DNA of 64,000 nt. It comes from Heliocidaris erythrogramma. Lineage: Eukaryota > Echinodermata > Echinoidea > Camarodonta > Echinometridae. The notes under the pieces were generated by a model that had not been told where the DNA came from, did no database searches, and worked only from the letters and a program-made list of their open reading frames with translations. This document shows, in pieces, positions 12,950-22,920 of this stretch. Where the stretch lies: positions 9,412,935 through 9,476,934 of the forward strand of contig CM046863.1 in the NCBI GenBank assembly GCA_025617745.1. The letters run 5' to 3'. Within the stretch, counting starts at the first letter, position 1, and every line of letters starts with the position of its first letter. A program made the translations under genes and the position numbers.

Positions 12950-13159
12950 TGAATGTCATGTATTGTCTTAAGCTTCTCTTTCCGATTTATCCCCCACCCT
13001 CTCTATTTTTCTGTCTCTTTCCCTTTCTCAATCTCCTTTTTTCTCTCTTTTCATATATACACGCTTCTGTTATTATTCTTTCTTTTCTCTATCTCTCTCT
13101 TTCTCTCAATTTAACCCTCTACTCAACTTTTCGTTCACTTTCTTTCTCTTTTCTAACCT

Positions 13160-13193
<34 letters not shown>

Positions 13194-13445
13194 CTTTTCC
13201 TCTTTCCCTTGATGACACAGAAATTTAAAATCTTTTAATTTAGAATGCAATAATTGAGAATTCTATTTAGTTTTATTATGTATGATTTATACACCTACAT
13301 CATATAAGTTTAATGATTGGATCTTCGAGTGATTGTAGGAATGAGTTTTATATGTATGGCTCTGTAAATAGAGCAATTTTAGCTATCAAGCTCCATGTTC
13401 TTTTTTTATTGCAATAAAACGATACAATTTAATTCGATTCAATTC
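12950..13445 (+). repeat. LINE 3' end in intron 1 of gene A
   Basis: A CT-rich stretch leads to TTGCAATAAAACGATAC and a tail of ATTCGATTCA type, like the 3' ends of the LINEs elsewhere in this window. The same piece lies in intron 1 of gene B (53,470-53,935) and at 25,270-25,725. It therefore inserted before these copies separated. Confidence 0.55.
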
Positions 13446-13828
13446 GATATTAAACATTTAAAATAGAAATAGTTTATTACTGAAGTCTATTAATTATATC
13501 TGGCACATAGTATATGCTACACATCAATAATGTACAGAACATTCCAGTCCAGCTTGATTTTATAATTTTGTTATGATTTTGAAGGTTCCATAACCTAACA
13601 TTACATAACGCAACTGTTCCAGTCAGTAGCTCAATATTCAAATGAATCTTCTATAGTATTCATTATTATAGCCTCTCCCTTGAAGACAGATTTGTAGTTG
13701 ATTTGAAAGATTCCAACCATGAGATTAATTTACATGTCTGTAGTTAAACAATGATGGTTTGAGCCGAAGAAAATGTGATATATTATACACCCGAACAAGA
13801 AAATCAGTCTTCACTTGTTTCTTTCTAG

Positions 13829-14301
13829 ATCAAGTCGGTGGTTCCAGAAACGAAAGTAGAAGTGCCGACGAACAGGTGGATTACGAGCACACCTCACAAC
13901 CCGAAGATGTAGAGGAACATCTACTACAGCAAGACGTGGACTCCGCACCTGCTCCTGAAGAGGTCGTAGAACAAAGTTCCGTTGATAATCGTGATTCCAT
14001 AGACAAATGCAGTGAAGAGTCGGGCGTGATTCGCCTTGAGATCACATTGAGCATCACATTGAGGTCCAGGTTCCTCCAAGTGAGCCTTGGAGGGTTAAAG
14101 ACATCACAGTGAGAGTTAACACTGAAGTTCCACCGGAATTGTTGGACCTGCTACAAGAGAACGAAGCAATCATCAGTGTTGGCCTTGAGATGTCACCATC
14201 TGATGCAAAGTTCAGCACACCACTCAAAGTGACAATGCCTCACTCCGCCATTTTTACGAGACTCGATACTGCATCAATTGGGACGTACTATCGGGAAAGC
14301 A
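13829..14301 (+). CDS. Gene A exon 2: acidic linker and ZU5-like domain (frameshifted)
   Basis: The acceptor TTTCTTTCTAG precedes DQVGGSRNESRS; the donor is AAAGCA|GTAAGA. The first ~65 residues are acidic and Ser/Glu-rich (linker). The rest matches the second half of a ZU5 domain, with LLDLLQENEAIISVGLEMSP leading to PLKVTMPHSA, the usual 'LTMPH' signature. Compared with gene B exon 2 (465 nt), this exon is 473 nt because ATCACATTGAGC stands in place of AAGC just before ATCACATTGAGG at about 14,040-14,064. The frame is lost there, and the ZU5 part is only readable in another frame. Confidence 0.85.
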
Positions 14302-14874
14302 GTAAGAATATCATGAAGATGATAATATCGCTAATTTTTATGTCACTTGTACGGAGCCCGGGAAGTGGCATGGCGATTTATTTTTAATCTCGTTCTCTTG
14401 ACTTACTATCTTGACTTATTATGTTGACCATTGATCTCGAGATATTACGTTGATGTTTCAAGGCAATATCTCTAGGGAACGAGAGAAAATAATTACCATA
14501 TCACTTCCCGGGCTCCGTATACATGTAAAGTGGGCAGTGACATCTCAATAAATCTATTACAGCAAATATTTATTATACACTATCGTATTTTTTTCTTATT
14601 AAAAAAAAAATGTGTCACAGAATCCAACTTTCAGTGAACAAAACCTGCCCCCCCCCCCCCCCCCTTAAACGTGGAACGACTTACAACCGAGGGTTGATTT
14701 ATTGTTACTGGAAATCGGTGTTTAAAGCTTGGGTACTCAACGTGAACAATGTGTCTTCTCCCCTGTCGTTTCTACGTTCCCTTGTGTATATTTTCCCAAA
14801 TATTATATTTTGTTTTGTGTCTTCAACATCAGAATAAGCTGCAATGCATGATATCTTATATTTTCTATTTAAAG

Positions 14875-15113
14875 GCTCCGACAGCTTTTCGTTGATTACT
14901 TTTGCCCGTGGTGACCCTCGATGTGTTGTAAGAGAGCGAGACCTTGATCTCTACATCGATCACTTCTCTGAATGGTGGATTATTGCCTTCATTACAAGAA
15001 CATTCTTCGGCAAACGTGTCATCTGTACACCCCATGTTCCCGTATCAACCCCAAGGAATACTGAACACCTGTTACATCTCTGCATAAGGGACGATAACCT
15101 TGGGAAAGCAGAG
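14875..15113 (+). CDS. Gene A exon 3: UPA-like region, first part
   Basis: The 239-nt exon runs from the acceptor TATTTAAAG|GCTCC to the donor GCAGAG|GTATGA. Its phase of 1 in and 0 out fits exons 2 and 4. The product includes DLYIDHFSEWWIIAFITRTF, like the 'VDHFS-x-YAL' strand that ends ZU5 and begins UPA in PIDD/UNC5/ankyrin proteins. This is followed by a hydrophilic stretch with HLLHLCIRDDNLGKAE. It is nearly identical to gene B exon 3. Assignment to UPA rests on position and weak motif similarity. Confidence 0.8.
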
Positions 15114-15608
15114 GTATGAAAGGGAAGAGGGAATCATCGCTCAACACAGTTTGTTTAAAAACGTCACCAAACACTTTCAACAATTCTGATTTATATATTC
15201 GACGTCGTTCAATATATGAATTGTCTTATTTTTGTAAAACAATGGCAAGATTTTGAGATAAGAAAATAAATTATCAGAATTTAAGACATTGATATCGGTG
15301 CAAATATTTAACATATTAGATTATGGAATGTAAGTTTCAAAAACACATTTTAGCAAGAGTGGTTTCATAGTTAGGAAGGAACCGCGGCAAATATACAGGC
15401 CTATGTGTAAGAGGTAACTTCTCAAGTTGCCTTCTTAATAAGAAATAATCCTCCATTCCCGTCTAGCCCCATCATTTTCTTATTTCAATGAACACTTTGT
15501 ATGTTTTAAATAGGCACATACATTTGCTTGACATAAACGTCTAATTTCAAGATAGCATGAGCTAGCTATAGGTCTGCTCAAAACTTTCTTCTTGTCTAAA
15601 AAAATCAG

Positions 15609-15719
15609 CCTAAATCTGGATACATGGCACCAATTGAGGGACAACAGTTTTTCATTGCATGGCGTTCTGGAGATCTTGAAGTCACTTGTATTGCAGACAA
15701 CAAGAACATAGGCACCAGG
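15609..15719 (+). CDS. Gene A exon 4: UPA-like region, middle part
   Basis: A 111-nt exon (37 codons, phase 0-0) lies between the acceptor AAAAAAATCAG|CC and the donor ACCAGG|GTAAGT. The encoded PKSGYMAPIEGQQFFIAWRS has the beta-strand character expected in a UPA fold. It is identical in gene B as far as I read. It has no independent function on its own. Confidence 0.8.
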
Positions 15720-15850
15720 GTAAGTTGATAAGTGAAAAATTGTGGTAGATTTTTATACACTTTTTTCGCGCTTATTCTCTTAGGTCCGTATTATGATAAT
15801 GCACTTAAACCCGACGCCGGTTCAGAGATCACGTTTGACAAAAGGAAGAC

Positions 15851-16388
15851 TTAAAGGGGAAGTCCACCTTGGTATTTCTTTGGTTTGAATAAAAGCAGCA
15901 AAACTTAGAGAAACAGATTAGTGAAAGTTTGAGCAAAATCTGATAAACTTGTGAATTTATGAAGTTGTAATCAATCAAACACAAATCGGCAACTCCGTGA
16001 CGTATTTTGCGAGCTCCTCCCACATTTGCTTCGTGCAGAAAATTTTCATGAATTCTCATTTTCTTAGCTGTTGATGTCTTGATGAAAAATAGGTTTGTTT
16101 CATACAGGTTCTGTTTAACAATATATGTGCACTGATTATATCTATGGTGCATGTTTGATGAAATAATTTAGAGAAATTGGAAATTTATGATTGTTGTAGT
16201 ATCCAGGGCAAATGGGAGAGGACGATACATCATGGAGTTGCAAATTTGTGTTTCATTGATTACAACTTCAGATTTTTTTTTTTTTTTTTTTGTTATCGGA
16301 TTTTGATCAAACTTTTATTCATTGGTTTCTTTAAGTTTTTTGCTTCTTTTAGATTCAACTTGATATCAGGGTGGATTTCCCCCTTTAA
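15851..16388. mobile_element. TTAA-flanked MITE in intron 4 of gene A
   Basis: The ends AGGGGAAGTCCACC and its imperfect inverse GGTGGATTTCCCCCT are bounded by TTAA. The interior is also an imperfect palindrome (GTTTGAGCAAAATC and its complement). A copy lies at the same site in gene B (56,335-56,878), so this insertion predates the duplication. A third, decayed copy is at 33,488-33,962. Confidence 0.75.
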
Positions 16389-16654
16389 GCCTGTAATTTT
16401 CTTCATCGAAATCGATTTTAGACAAAAGATTTTTAAAATGCAGGGTTGGCTTTACATCTTAATAGAATACGGGCCTTCTAGTTTTCCTCACTGTACCATA
16501 TAGTAAAAGAGACTGGGTAACCTTAGCCGAGAATCACCTTTAAATCGGCCACTACATGTACGTTTTTGTAAGTATAAGGATGTCACACTAATGTTGTATA
16601 AATATAGACAGACATAAAGATTTTCCTTCAGTTCGGTCCAACATGACTGTGTTT

Positions 16655-17000
16655 GTCAGTTTAGTTCAGTTTATTTCCACATTCAAATCCGATTACAAAT
16701 AGTAGGAACAACTAAAGCTAATTAAATACAAACAAAAAAATGCTTCAGAAAAAGCAACACAAATCAAAATGTGAAAGGTGGGGTACTAACAAAGTCCAAT
16801 CGACACATCAAAGATCAATCCGCAAAACATTGAAATATAAGTATTAAAGAGCTTCAGTACACCTATCCATCTATCTGGTACAATGCTACATCGGAATTTA
16901 ATCAGCATACATGGCATATGGTTCGCTAAAGGTTTTGTTTTGTTTTTGTTTTTGTTGTACTATCAGTAGATGTTTCATTTATATCTTCATAAATTCCCCA
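16655..17000 (-). repeat. LINE 3' remnant, reverse strand, intron 4
   Basis: Read on the minus strand, the sequence ends GGAAATAAACTGAACTAAAC, an AATAAA followed by short tandem repeats as in LINE tails. No coding part remains. The same remnant is in gene B at about 57,146-57,480. Confidence 0.4.
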
Positions 17001-17186
17001 GAATATTGTGAAATGATGGAAGCGGTGTTTGTTCTATGGGCTCCTAATATCAAAGTGGAGGGAGGTCTATAATAGACGCACTTCTGCACGCTTATAAGCG
17101 TGCAGAGGGTAAAGTACTGGCAGCAAAGATAAATTTCAGACCTCGTATCTATCTTACTTGAAGTTACTCTGTGTCTTTCTTTACAG

Positions 17187-17337
17187 AAGCGACAGGAAAG
17201 TTTGTTTCATAACTTGACTGAGACAAAAGTATCATTCGTTGTGAATACTACAGCCACTAACAAACCCAAAGTCTTCATCCAATTCAATTTGGAACAAAGA
17301 GCGACGATAGAAATCATTTGTCCAATGCATTTGTCAG
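17187..17337 (+). CDS. Gene A exon 5: UPA-like region, last part
   Basis: This 151-nt exon runs from CTTTACAG|AAGCGACAGG to TTGTCAG|GTAACG (phase 0 in, 1 out). The encoded VFIQFNLEQRATIEIICPMH resembles the final strand pair of UPA domains. Gene B differs at one residue (Arg to Ser in EQR/EQS). Confidence 0.8.
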
Positions 17338-17861
17338 GTAACGAATGGTATATCTAAAGCGTGTCTTTGTCATGCCAGTCTTCACAGCTTTATGCGAAAT
17401 TATTCTACGAGGCGTTACATCGAATAATGAGGTTATAAACGGTTACACACTCTAAAGAAATAGGTAAAATATTGCGTAGGATTTAAATTACTTTAGAGAG
17501 CATTGATAATTATCACAATTCAGTGTATATTTCTAAAAGATTTTTCAATTCTGACAAACGCCATATGTTGACAGTGGGAGTAGTAGAATAAGAGCAGGAA
17601 GAGGTAGCAGTACAAATAGTAATTGTAGTTGTAGTTGCAGACGTAGTAGCAGAAGAATGATACTTTCTTTGGTGATTACCACATGGCTAATGGTCTTCAA
17701 CTTTGTCGAGAACAATACATAAGTATGAAATAGTAAAATTGTAAAATCATAATAATTTGTTAAATTCAACACGCACTAAGCAATTTGTGTCCGAGTATCC
17801 GAGCATCTACGTCATAATAACCAAAGGGATATTGTTCATATTGTTCTTGTTGGTCAGTCAT

Positions 17862-18005
17862 GGAGCCCTTGGGGAGCGTTTCATCAAGTGTCTTGTCGGT
17901 GATGTTTACCACATTTGCTCTCAGACAATCACATGCAAGGATTTCAGTAGCTTATAACAGTTATTGCAACTTGTCATTGATGACAAGTTTTATAAAACAG
18001 GGCCC
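17862..18005. mobile_element. Degenerate short inverted-repeat element, intron 5
   Basis: The block runs from GGAGCCCTTGGGG to AAAACAGGGCCC. It has loose inverted similarity and an inner hairpin (ACTTGTCAT...ATGACAAGT). It is present in both genes (58,353-58,493 in gene B) but absent from the sister intron before exon 7, so it inserted after the exon 6/7 duplication and before the gene duplication. Confidence 0.4.
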
Positions 18006-18170
18006 TGGTCAAATAGGATTCATGTGGTTGTTTGGTCTAAAGACTTAATGATTGGTTCGGTTATATTGATAACATAATCACTCGTATATAGGTTCGTAAA
18101 AAGCATATTTCAATTTTTTATTTCCATTTTAATATTAATTAGTTTAGTTTTCGTCTTTCCGTTTTATCAG

Positions 18171-18275
18171 ACCCCATAGAAGTAATTCATCAGTCTTCTC
18201 TAGAGAGTTCTGTAAGACCACAGCCATCCCAAGAAGGAATCCCTCTAGAGACTATTTGCAGAATCGATTCCCAAG
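18171..18275 (+). CDS. Gene A exon 6: Ser-rich linker (sister of exon 7)
   Basis: A 105-nt phase 1-1 exon encodes DPIEVIHQSSLESSVRPQPS and then QEGIPLETICRIDSQ. Exon 7 encodes the same pattern (DPIEVSHESSLESPVRTRSS...). The upstream introns are also similar, so the pair arose by a tandem duplication within the gene. As a multiple of three with equal phases, the exon can be skipped or duplicated without breaking the frame. It is probably a flexible or phosphorylatable linker between UPA and the Death domain; that role is inferred. Confidence 0.8.
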
Positions 18276-19000
18276 GTAACCACCCCCTCTTGGAAAGCTG
18301 CTATGACCACGCGCACTGTTCTTTAATTCACCGTGAAAATAACTTTCCATTTTCGCATGAAACAAATTCATATTCCCAAGTTACTTCAAAGAGCACAGAG
18401 AAATATATCTTTTATTCCAAAACTAATCGTCGTTAGTGTATTTCTAAAATATCTTTCATTGCAGAGTTTCAGACAAAAGCCATTCTTTGAAAATAGGAGT
18501 AGGCCTAGTGGTATAAGAACAGGAAGATTTAGCACATAGTAATGATAGTTTTACTAGTAGCAGCAGAAGAAGTAATAGTATAATTTATGTGATGATTTCC
18601 ACTTTTCTGATCCACTTAATGGTCTAAAATTTTGCACAGAACAATAGAGTGGAGAAACATGAACGGAAATAGTTTTGGCATGATGAAGTGAAATCATAAC
18701 CATTTGTACTGTCTTTAACACAGACAAAACAAATTGTGTCCGATAAGAGCATCCACGTCATAATGATTAATTGAATAATTGTCATATTGGCTAACCTGTT
18801 GCATGGTCAGTACAAGTCTTTTGATTAAGGCCCTGGTCAAATAGGGATTTGTGTGGTTGTTTGGACTACCATCCTGATATGATTTGTTTGGCTATTTTTC
18901 AACATGATATCTCCATGAAATTGACTATATTTTTAAATTCTTATTTCCATTTTGATATTAATTGGTTTTCGTTTTCTCTTTTTACTCCATTTCAAATCAG

Positions 19001-19108
19001 ACCCCATAGAGGTAAGTCACGAGTCTTCTCTTGAGAGTCCTGTAAGAACACGATCATCCCAGGAAGATATCCCTCATGTAGAGACTATTGGCTCAATCGA
19101 TTCCTCAG
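19001..19108 (+). CDS. Gene A exon 7: Ser-rich linker (sister of exon 6)
   Basis: A 108-nt phase 1-1 exon runs from TTTCAAATCAG|ACCCC to TCCTCAG|GTAACC. It carries one codon more than exon 6. Inside it, at 19,009-19,017, lies GAG|GTAAGT, a full-strength donor consensus, also present in gene B at 61,135-61,143. Use of that site would leave an 11-nt exon and put exon 8 out of frame. Confidence 0.8.
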
Positions 19109-19334
19109 GTAACCCCCCACTCCCGTTCCTAATATTAGTCATTAATCTTGTATCTTAAGGCAACACACACCATACAACCGAACAACGACTAAATTCTGAA
19201 AAAATATTGCAATATAAAAAAATGTGATTTCTTCTTGATTGCTGTCCCAAATGTTAATAAGAGTAGTCATGTCGAAATTTCAAGGCCATATATATATATA
19301 TGCGAAGATATCCAACTTTAACATTTTGACGGCG

Positions 19335-19562
19335 TCTCGGTAAATTGTATAGCATGAGGATTGATGAGACAGGAGACAAAGGACGAAGCTGAACTTCAAC
19401 TTTATTCAAAAGTGAGGTTTCGTTGAGGGTGACTAATGTATGAGTCACCCTCAACGAAACCTTACATTCGAACCTGAAGAAGGCCGTGAAGGCCGAAAGC
19501 TTGATCCAATAAAGTTGAATTTCAGCTTCGTCCTTTGTCACCTGTCTCATCAATCCTCACGT
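19335..19562. mobile_element. Penelope-like inverted fragment in intron 7 of gene A
   Basis: The left half (GACAGGAGACAAAGGACGAAG onward) is an inverted partial copy of the right half (CTTCGTCCTTTGTCACCTGT). They meet at AGGGTGACT-AATGTATG-AGTCACCCT. The right half contains CTGAAGA-AGGCC-GTGAA-GGCC-GAAAGC, a hammerhead-like core. Head-to-head terminal fragments plus hammerhead motifs are a known feature of Penelope-like retroelements. No reverse transcriptase is present. The fragment sits in a TA-microsatellite setting. Gene B lacks this piece but has a different one in the same intron. Confidence 0.5.
19474..19498 (+). ncRNA. Hammerhead-ribozyme-like core
   Basis: CTGAAGA (matching CUGANGA) is followed by GGCC-GTGAA-GGCC, able to form stem II, and then GAAA. 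The three-way junction core is thus present. Stems I and III were not convincingly resolved by eye, so activity is uncertain. Confidence 0.35.
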
Positions 19563-20152
19563 TATATATATATATATATATGTATATATACCTTACGGGT
19601 ACATTAGCAGGACATGCAACAATACGGTTTATTCCGTCATGATAGCGCCCCCTACATTAGCAGGACATTTCGAACGTTAAGCGGACATTTGAACAAAGAA
19701 AAAGAACAATAAATGTCCTTCTAATGTACCTGATAGAGTAATATATATGTATATATATACATGTGTGTGTGTGTGCATGTGTGTGTGTACGTGCCCTACG
19801 TAACCTTTTCTGTATTATGTGTAAACATGAATAATTCACCACAATAACACGCGCGTATATACGAGTATCTGAATCAAGTTCCTACATTACATTAGAGTGT
19901 GAGTGGGCGATTGAAGGTGCGTGGGTGCATGTTTACAGATAATAGTAATAATAATAATAACAGACATTTATGGGAGATGAGATAAATGGGAGATGAGTGT
20001 GTTTCAAACGTAAACGAAATCTAGATTCCAGGAAAGTGTAATGTATTCTTCACCCTTTCATTTTTTATCAATGATATCAAAATGTTTATGAAGTATAACG
20101 TAAGTAAGTTAAGTACAGTAATGTTTTTTGTTTTTGTTTTTTTAAATTTCAG

Positions 20153-20195
20153 GGCAACCAAGCTCAAAGGCGCCTCCAGGAGATGAAGCTAAAAA
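20153..20195 (+). CDS. Gene A exon 8: short hinge exon
   Basis: A 43-nt exon lies between AAATTTCAG|GGCAACC and CTAAAAA|GTAATT. It encodes GQPSSKAPPGDEAK and part of the next codon (phase 1 in, 2 out). Without splicing, the next in-frame codon would be TAA, so the alternative is a short protein lacking the Death domain. The exon is preserved in gene B at 62,203-62,245 with minor changes. Confidence 0.7.
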
Positions 20196-20859
20196 GTAAT
20201 TCAATATCTAGCTTCCAATTTTTAATATTTTTGTATTCATTTTTTTTTCGGGGAGAAGAGGGTTAGCTTAATGTTGTGTTGATGTGTTGTTTGTGCACTA
20301 CTTTCCTGATTCTCTTGTAACTACTCACCAGGAGGGATGCCGTTTAATTCCGCCGTCAATCAATATGTAACTGTTGTCATTGTCAACAAGGTGTGTCGTT
20401 TACGTCACTTAATCGACAGTTGAAGAGAATGTCACATAAATATGACATTATTTTAGACTATATTTATAGAACCATAGACCCATCCTTCTAGGCTAGTTTC
20501 TACCACAGGTTGTGGCAGATGTATCCTCAAAGGTGGTAGCAAGTTGCTTTGAAAGACAGACGAGGAATCTGAGAAACAAATGTTAAAAAATAATGAAGAA
20601 AGTTATGAGATCTCTATTGCAAACTGGACGGTCAATTTGGCGAATTGGTAATGACCCAGATGGGATGTATTCCAAAGCCCGGTGGGTAAAGAGATGAATA
20701 GAATATGAGATTCAAAGAGATATAAGTATTTCACCTTTCATGAATTCATCATTTTTATTTTTTTGTAATATTTCTTCTTCTTCTTCTTCTTCTTCCTATT
20801 GATTAATAAGCAGCTTAAAATGCACACAGTTCAAGAAGTTACCTTTTTTTAAATCCTAG

Positions 20860-21121
20860 CCCTGTAGATTCACCGGCAGTAACAGATGCGCATTTGCTAA
20901 ATCTCTCTCAAGAACTCCTTCCGGGTCATTTCTCCGCTTTATACGTTGCTCTGGGAATTCCAGCGGGTATTGCAGAAGGTATCAGAGTTAAGAAGATGTA
21001 CGACTATCCAGAGACGTACATGCAACTACTGCAGCTTTGGAAGGCAGAATCTCATAGGACCTTGGCAGACGTGGACGAGGTTCTTCGGAAGACTAAGGCC
21101 AGAGGTCTCAGTTCCAAATAA
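20860..21121 (+). CDS. Gene A exon 9: Death domain and stop
   Basis: The acceptor TTAAATCCTAG precedes an 87-codon terminal exon ending in TAA. It contains a Death-domain pattern of six-helix type: HLLNLSQELLPGHFSALYVA, LGIPAGIAEGI, then ETYMQLLQLWKAES and a final ADVDEVLRKTKARGL. Death domains pair with other Death domains in apoptosis and NF-kB signalling. No clear AATAAA signal was seen shortly downstream. The matching exon of gene B should begin about 205 bp past the end of the window. Confidence 0.85.
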
Positions 21122-21344
21122 TATCAACTAGTGCCAAAGTAGAGATTGCATCTTCTTGGTGAATATGAACTGAATGATTTTAATTAATCTTGGAATCTTT
21201 ACTCTCTTGGATGGAAGGTAAACTATCAATTCTTGACCTAGCACCCTGTAAATAGGCCTATGCTGAATGAATCATAGGCCGAATTGATAAAGCTAGCAAA
21301 AGCCTTACAATGGTTTGTAGACTTTTGCATCCATCTTTCAGATA

Positions 21345-21515
21345 TTCCAATCGAGCAAGCTAGTATTGTAGAAGGCATGATAATTTAGATGATAAACAAC
21401 TACCCAGAGACGTACATGCAACTATACTGCAGCTTTAGAAGACAAAGGCTGGATGTCTTACATTTTAATACAAAAATAATCCCAAAGTAGAGATTTCAGG
21501 TGCACTCTATCATGT
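21345..21515 (+). pseudogene. Relic Death-domain exon just downstream of gene A
   Basis: The stretch aligns with gene A exon 9 and its 3' flank. ATTCCA...GTATTGTAGAAGGCAT matches the GIPAGIAEGI region. CCAGAGACGTACATGCAACT is followed by ACTGCAGCTTT as in the exon. After an internal deletion, AATCCCAAAGTAGAGATTTC matches the 3' flank. It has in-frame stops (TTTAGATGATAA) and an inserted base in the LLQL region. It is either a local exon duplication or the last remnant of a further gene copy. Confidence 0.75.
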
Positions 21516-22029
21516 CTATAATGAATTGGGTAAAATTTTCCCATGTTGTGTAAAAGATGGAACGTGCACGTTTCTTCAGTAAATCTCACCCAAATTTAAC
21601 ATTAGGTAAGATTTAACCCAAATTTACTCAAAGAACATGCACGTTCAATTTTTTGCCAAACTCGTTCTCGATTGAGATAGATAACCTTGTCATTTTTGGC
21701 ACAATTGCACAGCATAGAATACCATGTACACTTTCCAGTATACTCAATACATTCAATTCCTGAAGAAAGATGGGTTTTCCGTTTTGGTTATATTATTTAA
21801 CCACACGTTCTATGATTTTTTTGGTATCACTGCTCCTTCTGTGTTCCAATAACTACAATCACATTATCAATATTTGCGTCTAGTACCCTTTGTTTTTTAT
21901 TTGTATTATTACGTAAATTATGTAAAAATGATCTTTGATATAGTAAAGTGCACGCATCCACAGTCAGACGTCAGACCTCTAGATCTAAGAAACGGTTTCT
22001 AAGCTACATATATATATATACACACACAC
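21516..22029. other. Spacer with a short imperfect inverted repeat
   Basis: No gene is seen. GAACGTGCACGTTTCTTCAG at about 21,571 is mirrored by CTCAAAGAACATGCACGTTC ending at about 21,646, with AAATTTAAC/TTTAACCCAAATTT between them, a hairpin of about 75 bp. Otherwise it is AT-rich DNA ending in TA and CA repeats. Confidence 0.5.
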
Positions 22030-22856
22030 TCAACCAAAAAAGTAATCCCCAAAGCATTTTGCATATATCTTTAAAAATATTTTGCCGATTTTGATCTCGC
22101 AAACGGTAATAGATGCACAATGTGAATTGAAAATGGTTGCCATAGAATAACGTTTTCATGATCAAAAATGTATTTTCTGATATACAAAGTGCAAACCAAA
22201 AAAGCGCTTTTAGTTTTATATGGCACATCGGGTACATTTGGTATACGAGTAAACATCTCCATTGAAGATGACCCCACACACAAATCTGTTATGTCACGAA
22301 AATTCAGTACTACCGCTCCATGTCTCTTAGTGGAAACGTTTTTTCAAAAAGCATGCGTTTTTCTGAAAAAAATAGGCCTTTCAATATGAAATTGTTAGCA
22401 GGCGCGGCGGAATATCGGGCTCGGACGATGGAAGTAGGGTGGGGGTACCTTTTGTTTGGCGGACAAAGGGTGCCTCCTGCTAACAATTTCATATTGAAAG
22501 GCCATTTCAGAAAAATGCATGCTTTTCAAATATGGTTCCTCTAAAAGTAATGCAGCAGTGGTACTGAATTACATAACAGATTTGTGTGTCGGGTCATCTT
22601 CAATGAAGATGCTTACTCGTATACAAAATGTACCCGATATTCCATATAATACTCCAAGTGCCATTTTTTATGCACTTCAGAACATCCATTTTTTTTATGA
22701 TGAAAACGTAATTCTATGCTTCTATGGCAATCATTTACCATTCACGTTGTGCGTAAGAAAATTGCGCATCCACTATCGTTTTCGAGATCACAATGGGCAA
22801 AATATTTTGTTGGATAATGAAATAAATGCCGGGGGGAGGATTACTTTTTTGGTTGA
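22030..22856. mobile_element. 827-bp near-palindromic fold-back element
   Basis: The left arm begins TCAACCAAAAAAGTAATCC and the right arm ends GGATTACTTTTTTGGTTGA. Arms of roughly 390-400 bp match inverted over their whole length (for example GGTACATTTGGTATACGAGT against its complement near 22,615-22,637). A loop of some 40 bp lies around 22,440-22,475. A TA-rich microsatellite follows immediately (22,857-22,917). There is no transposase. It resembles a mariner-type hairpin MITE; the family is inferred only from the end structure. Confidence 0.75.
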
Positions 22857-22876
22857 TTGTATATATCTAATATATA

Positions 22877-22916
<40 letters not shown>

Positions 22917-22917
22917 C
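22857..22917. repeat. TA microsatellite
   Basis: Repeated TATATATCTAA and then a long TA run lie between the fold-back element and the LINE that starts at 22,921. Confidence 0.8.
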
Positions 22918-22920
22918 AAG

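Larger units (their letters stand above)
17575..19108 (+). repeat. Intragenic tandem duplication of exon 6/7 with upstream intron
   Basis: The intron before exon 6 and the intron before exon 7 share a series of matches in the same order. These include AGTAGTAGAATAAGAGCAGG against AGTGGTATAAGAACAGG, CAATTTGTGTCCGA, GAGCATC-ACGTCATAAT, GGCCCTGGTCAAATAGG and TTAATT-GTTTTCGT, followed by the two sister exons. The period is about 830 bp exon to exon. The duplication also exists in gene B, so it is older than the segmental duplication. Confidence 0.8.
5545..20655. repeat. Segmental duplication, copy A
   Basis: From GACTCGCTCCCTAGATATGA at 5,545 this region aligns with 46,372 onward. The match continues through the whole gene up to the point where the window ends (about 20,655 here against 64,000 there). 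Apart from inserted elements, the two copies are closely similar in introns as well as exons. This means recent duplication, or conversion between the copies. Copy A lacks about 400 bp found at 46,727-47,130 in copy B. It has extra inverted-repeat insertions at 6.5-8.5 kb. Confidence 0.9.
9669..21121 (+). pseudogene. Gene A: ankyrin-repeat / ZU5 / UPA / Death-domain protein, frameshifted
   Basis: Nine exons are modelled: 9,669-12,702; 13,829-14,301; 14,875-15,113; 15,609-15,719; 17,187-17,337; 18,171-18,275; 19,001-19,108; 20,153-20,195; 20,860-21,121. All introns are GT-AG and phases agree throughout. Without the frameshift the length would be about 1,505 residues: 30 ankyrin repeats, ZU5-like, UPA-like, Ser-rich linker, Death domain. 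This is the plan of ankyrins and is close to PIDD/UNC5 adaptors: cytoplasmic scaffolds whose Death domain recruits partners. Exon 2 carries a net +8 bp against gene B (a 12-bp repeat of ATCACATTGAGC), which shifts the frame and stops translation at 14,110-14,112, giving about 1,105 residues without UPA or Death domain. The start ATG has a fair context (AACCATGG) and is conserved in gene B. A sequencing error or allele cannot be excluded, and the ankyrin part alone might still be expressed. Confidence 0.8.

Noticed and set aside
14610-14837. 75-codon frame in intron 2 (and its twin at 55,100-55,321)
   Set aside because: It runs through a poly-C tract whose length differs between the copies and has no splice sites; intron sequence.
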